DNA from: Prauserella salsuginis
GTDB lineage: Bacteria; Actinomycetota; Actinomycetes; Mycobacteriales; Pseudonocardiaceae
Reading direction: 5' to 3'
DNA: 64,000 nucleotides
Assembly (NCBI RefSeq): GCF_024648885.1
Contig: NZ_JANBBF010000014.1
Location: 62,001-126,000, forward strand
Positions 61,054 to 64,000 of this stretch are shown here, piece after piece; the first letter of the stretch is position 1, and each line of letters begins with the position of its first letter. The translations under genes were made by a program, and so were the position numbers. The notes beneath the pieces were generated by a model, which was not told the origin of the DNA, did not search any database, and worked only from the letters and a program-made list of their open reading frames with translations.

Positions 61054-62235
61054 GTGAGTCTCACATTCGGCCGGAGGATGCTGCTCGCAACCATCTGCGC
61101 CGTCGCCGTTGCGACGATCTACGTCGCGCAACCCGTACTCGTTCAGCTCGGCCACGACCTCGGAGTACCGGCAGCCGACCTCGGATGGATCGTGGCGACG
61201 GGACAGGTCGGCTACCTGGTCGGCCTTGTCTTGCTCGTACCGCTGGGCGACATGCTCGATCGGCGCAAGCTCATCGCCGGCCAGCTACTCCTTGCCGCAG
61301 CGGGCATGACGGTGGCGGCGGCCGCGAGCCGGCCCTGGTTCCTCCTAGCCGGACTTGCCATGACAGGCCTGTTCGCGGTCGTCGTGCAGACCACCGTCGC
61401 GTACGCCGCCGATCTCGCAGCCGTCACCGACCGGGGCCGCACGATCGGAGTCGTTACCTCCGGTGTCATCATCGGCATTCTCGGAGCCCGCGTGTTCGCG
61501 GGAGGCCTCGCTGCACTCTGGGGATGGCGCAGCAGCTACATCGCACTCGCCGCGCTCCTCGTCGGGCTCACCGTCCTCGTCCTGAAGCTGCTGCCTGCGG
61601 AACAACGCTCCGTTCACGGGACGTACGGCGAGGTGCTGCGCTCACTCGGCGCCTTGTTCCGCGAGCGGCTGTTCATCTCACGCGGGCTGATCACGTTCTT
61701 CCTGTTCGCCTCCTTCGGCGCGCTCTGGAGCGGACTCGCGCTGCCCCTCGCAGGGCAGCCGTGGCGGCTGACCACGGCGCAGATCGGCCTCTTCGGAATC
61801 GCCGGACTCGCGGGGGCTCTCGGAGCCGCACGAGCAGGACGATGGGCCGACGCCGGTCGCGCCAACGTCGTCACGGGCAGTGCGCTGGCACTCCTGGCGG
61901 TGTCGTGGTTGGCGTCCGGACAGGCGACCTGGTCGCTCTGGCTGGTCGTCGTGGGCGTCGTCCTGCTCGACTTCGCGGTCCAGGCGGTGCACGTCAGCAA
62001 CCAGCACGTACTCACCGACGCGTATGCGCACCGGACGAGCAGCGCCATCGGCGGCTACATGCTGTTCTATTCGCTCGGCTCCGCACTCGGAGCAACCGCG
62101 ACCACCACGCTGTACGCCGTCGCGGGATGGACGGGATCCGCCGTTCTCGGTGGAACGTTCGCCCTCTGCGGATTCCTCGTCTGGACCGCCAGCCGGCGCG
62201 CAACCACACGGGTACGACAAGACGCCCCCGTGTGA
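61054..62235 (+). CDS. MFS transporter, DHA1-type
   Basis: 393 residues from GTG 61054, with GGAGG 4 bases upstream. About 12 hydrophobic helices; VGYLVGLVLLVPLGDMLDRRK is the MFS motif A region (G-x-x-x-D-R-R-x). It is similar to the YfcJ/YnfM-like efflux proteins often paired with HxlR or MarR regulators. It probably exports a toxic small molecule. Confidence 0.9.
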   Translation: MSLTFGRRMLLATICAVAVATIYVAQPVLVQLGHDLGVPAADLGWIVATGQVGYLVGLVLLVPLGDMLDRRKLIAGQLLLAAAGMTVAAAASRPWFLLAGLAMTGLFAVVVQTTVAYAADLAAVTDRGRTIGVVTSGVIIGILGARVFAGGLAALWGWRSSYIALAALLVGLTVLVLKLLPAEQRSVHGTYGEVLRSLGALFRERLFISRGLITFFLFASFGALWSGLALPLAGQPWRLTTAQIGLFGIAGLAGALGAARAGRWADAGRANVVTGSALALLAVSWLASGQATWSLWLVVVGVVLLDFAVQAVHVSNQHVLTDAYAHRTSSAIGGYMLFYSLGSALGATATTTLYAVAGWTGSAVLGGTFALCGFLVWTASRRATTRVRQDAPV

Positions 62236-62244
62236 GACCTGCCG

Positions 62245-64000
62245 CTATCCCGCGATGATCGGCGCGGCCAGGAACTGTTCCGGGACGGCGAACGCGTCGA
62301 CGAGTTCGCGGGCCCGCGGGCGCAACTCGCCGCACAGCTCGTTCACCGCCGCCACGACGGCCTTCGCCCGCTGGGCCGTGAACCGGCCGTGCTCGAGGAA
62401 CCACGCCCGGTCGGCCTCGATGTTGGCCAGCGCGTAGAGGTCGCACACGCGCTCGAGCAACGCCTTGGCGTCCGGGTCGGCGCACCGGTCGATCGCGCCG
62501 ACGAACGCCTCCAGCACGATCCGGTCCACGTGCACGCGACCCGCCCGCAGCACGTGGTCCTGCGCGCTGTTGAACACCTCGAAACTGTTGTCACGGCCCA
62601 CTTTCCGCAACCGCTTCACGAGACTGTCGAGCACGTGCTCCTCGCGGTCCTCGAACGCAGCGATCTGCCAGGCGCGGTCGAACAACGAGTCCTCGTCGTC
62701 CCGGCGCGGGCTCGCATCCATGATCCGTTCGATCACCTTGCGCGCCGAGGTCCGTTCGATCACGGTGTCGACGACCTGCTCCGCCACGAACCGCGCGGTC
62801 TCGAGTGGACTGAGGTCCTGCACCTCCTGCTTGTAGCTCGTCAGCAGACCCTTCGCCACGAGCTGCAACAGCACCGTGTTGTCGCCCTCGAACGTGGTGA
62901 ACACGTCGGTGTCGGCCTTGAGCTGCGGCAGTATGTTCTCGGCGAGGTAGCCCGCCCCGCCGCACGCCTCCCGCGCGGCCTGGATCGTCGACGTCGCATG
63001 CCACGTCGCGACCGCCTTCACACCCGCGGCGTGCGATTCGAGCTCCCGGCGAGCTCGTTCGTCGGGCTCCTCGGTGCGCTGCAGCTCGTCGAGAGTGGCG
63101 ACGAGTTCTTCCTGCGCGAAGTGCAGCGCGTACGTCGTCGCCAACGCGGGCAGGAGTTTGCGCTGGTGGCCGAGATAGTCGAGCACGACTACCTCGTCGT
63201 CGGTGCCGGGGCGTTCGAACTGCGTGCGCCGATCGCCGTACCGCACCGCGATCGTCAACGCCCGTTTCGTCGCGCTGCCCGCGCTGCCCGCGACGCTGAC
63301 CCGGCCGCGCACGAGCGTGCCGAGCATGGTGAAGAACCGTTTGCCGTCGCTCTCGATCGGGCTGGCGTACGTGCCGTCAGGGGCGACGTCGCCGTAGCGG
63401 TTCAGCAGCGCCGTCCGCGGCACGCGCACCTCGTCGAACGTCAGCCGTCCGTTGTCGACGCCGTTGAGCCCGGCCTTGTGCCCACAGTCCTCGATCGTCA
63501 CACCCGGCATCGCGACACCCGCGTCGTCACGGATCGGCACCAGGAAGGCGTGCACCCCACGGCTCTCGCCACCCGTGACGAGCTGGGCGAACACCGCAGC
63601 CATCCGCCCGTCCCTCGCGGCGTTGCCGATGTACTCCTTGCGCGCCGAGGAGTCCGGCGTGTGGATCACGAACTCCTCGGCGGCCGGGTCGTACGTGGCC
63701 GTGGTGCGCAGGTTCTGCACGTCCGAACCGTGGCCGTACTCCGTCATCGCGAAGCACCCCGGCAACTCCAGGTCCATGATCGACCGGAGGTACTTCTCGT
63801 GGTGCTCCGTCGTGCCCAGCAGTTCCACCGCGCCGCCGAACAGCCCCCACTGCACGCCGGCCTTGACCATCAGCGACAGGTCGCCGAACCCGAGCATCTC
63901 GAACGCGACGATCGTCCCGCCGATGTCGCCCTTACCGCCGTAGGCGACGGGAAAGCCCAGATGCGGCCTGCCCGTCGCGGCGAGTTCGTGCAGCTGCCCC
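62245..64000 (-). CDS. acyl-CoA dehydrogenase/oxidase family protein (5' end outside window)
   Basis: 585 codons lie inside the window, and the frame is still open at 64000 with family-like sequence (RPHLGFPVAYGGKGDIGGT). Acyl-CoA oxidase-type motifs: CFAMTEYGHGSDVQNLRTTA, GHKAGLNGVDNGRLTFDEVR, REACGGAGYLAENILPQLKA, DTDVFTTFEGDNTVLLQLVA. The long C-terminal domain fits the larger ACOX/ACAD type (about 620 residues or more). It oxidises acyl-CoA at the alpha-beta bond with FAD. The protein lacks its N-terminal helical part only because of the window edge. Confidence 0.92.
   Translation of the reverse strand, partial: GQLHELAATGRPHLGFPVAYGGKGDIGGTIVAFEMLGFGDLSLMVKAGVQWGLFGGAVELLGTTEHHEKYLRSIMDLELPGCFAMTEYGHGSDVQNLRTTATYDPAAEEFVIHTPDSSARKEYIGNAARDGRMAAVFAQLVTGGESRGVHAFLVPIRDDAGVAMPGVTIEDCGHKAGLNGVDNGRLTFDEVRVPRTALLNRYGDVAPDGTYASPIESDGKRFFTMLGTLVRGRVSVAGSAGSATKRALTIAVRYGDRRTQFERPGTDDEVVVLDYLGHQRKLLPALATTYALHFAQEELVATLDELQRTEEPDERARRELESHAAGVKAVATWHATSTIQAAREACGGAGYLAENILPQLKADTDVFTTFEGDNTVLLQLVAKGLLTSYKQEVQDLSPLETARFVAEQVVDTVIERTSARKVIERIMDASPRRDDEDSLFDRAWQIAAFEDREEHVLDSLVKRLRKVGRDNSFEVFNSAQDHVLRAGRVHVDRIVLEAFVGAIDRCADPDAKALLERVCDLYALANIEADRAWFLEHGRFTAQRAKAVVAAVNELCGELRPRARELVDAFAVPEQFLAAPIIAG

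Overview
This is a GC-rich actinobacterial chromosome segment, most likely from the Pseudonocardiaceae (Amycolatopsis, Saccharomonospora or Prauserella type). Third codon positions are strongly GC, GTG starts are frequent, and many genes appear to be leaderless with a TANNNT box 6 to 9 bases before the start. The central housekeeping genes keep an order that, as I recall it, resembles Mycobacterium tuberculosis Rv1085c-Rv1112 (trhA, uppS, phoH2, fumC, glpX, xseB, xseA, Rv1109c-like, ispH, DUF6542 protein, ychF), but here the block is broken up by accessory insertions. I see no tRNA, rRNA, CRISPR array or intact insertion sequence.

Layout. 1-2.6 kb: the end of a DinB/DUF664 gene, a 16-bp tandem repeat, and a tight operon of an XRE-cupin regulator, a B3/B4-domain protein and a DapA-family aldolase. 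2.6-10.3 kb: accessory enzymes and membrane proteins (alpha/beta hydrolase, aldo/keto reductase, RibD-like reductase, YjaB-like acetyltransferase, TauE exporter with a divergent AraC regulator). 10.3-13.4 kb: a small island ending at the 3' end of ychF. Its last 19 bp are duplicated 2.2 kb away, so it looks like an integrated element without its own integrase; it carries a DUF3558 lipoprotein, an ESX-type partner and a small charged protein, and a decayed YoeB/Txe toxin lies just outside. 13.4-16.9 kb: ychF and the alkylation-repair pair ada-alkA and ogt. 17-20.8 kb: a lipoprotein, two membrane proteins and a regulator-efflux pair. 20.8-26.2 kb: sbcCD and rmuC. 26.4-36.3 kb: the conserved core (DUF6542, ispH, lipid-droplet protein, xseAB, glpX, trypsin-like protease, ferredoxin-NADP reductase, fumC).

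36.3-49 kb is a series of regulator-transporter or regulator-enzyme pairs with readable inverted-repeat operators: DrrAB-like ABC exporter with a TetR, EamA exporter with a TetR (and an overlapping ATP-dependent DNA ligase), amidase-SDR, MFS with HxlR, and VOC-DinB with a WYL regulator. 49-54.3 kb returns to conserved genes: guaB1, phoH2 preceded by a candidate phoAT-like antitoxin ORF, a short-chain Z-prenyl synthase and trhA. 54.4-64 kb holds a TetR/DUF1772 pair, a guaiacol O-demethylase system (gcoA, gcoB and a divergent AraC regulator), a NUDIX hydrolase, an HxlR-MFS pair and an acyl-CoA dehydrogenase that runs off the right edge.

Two recurrent features stand out. Short tandem repeats of 14 to 20 bp lie at or just after the 3' end of at least eight genes. 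Almost every divergent regulator-target pair has a clear palindrome between its genes.
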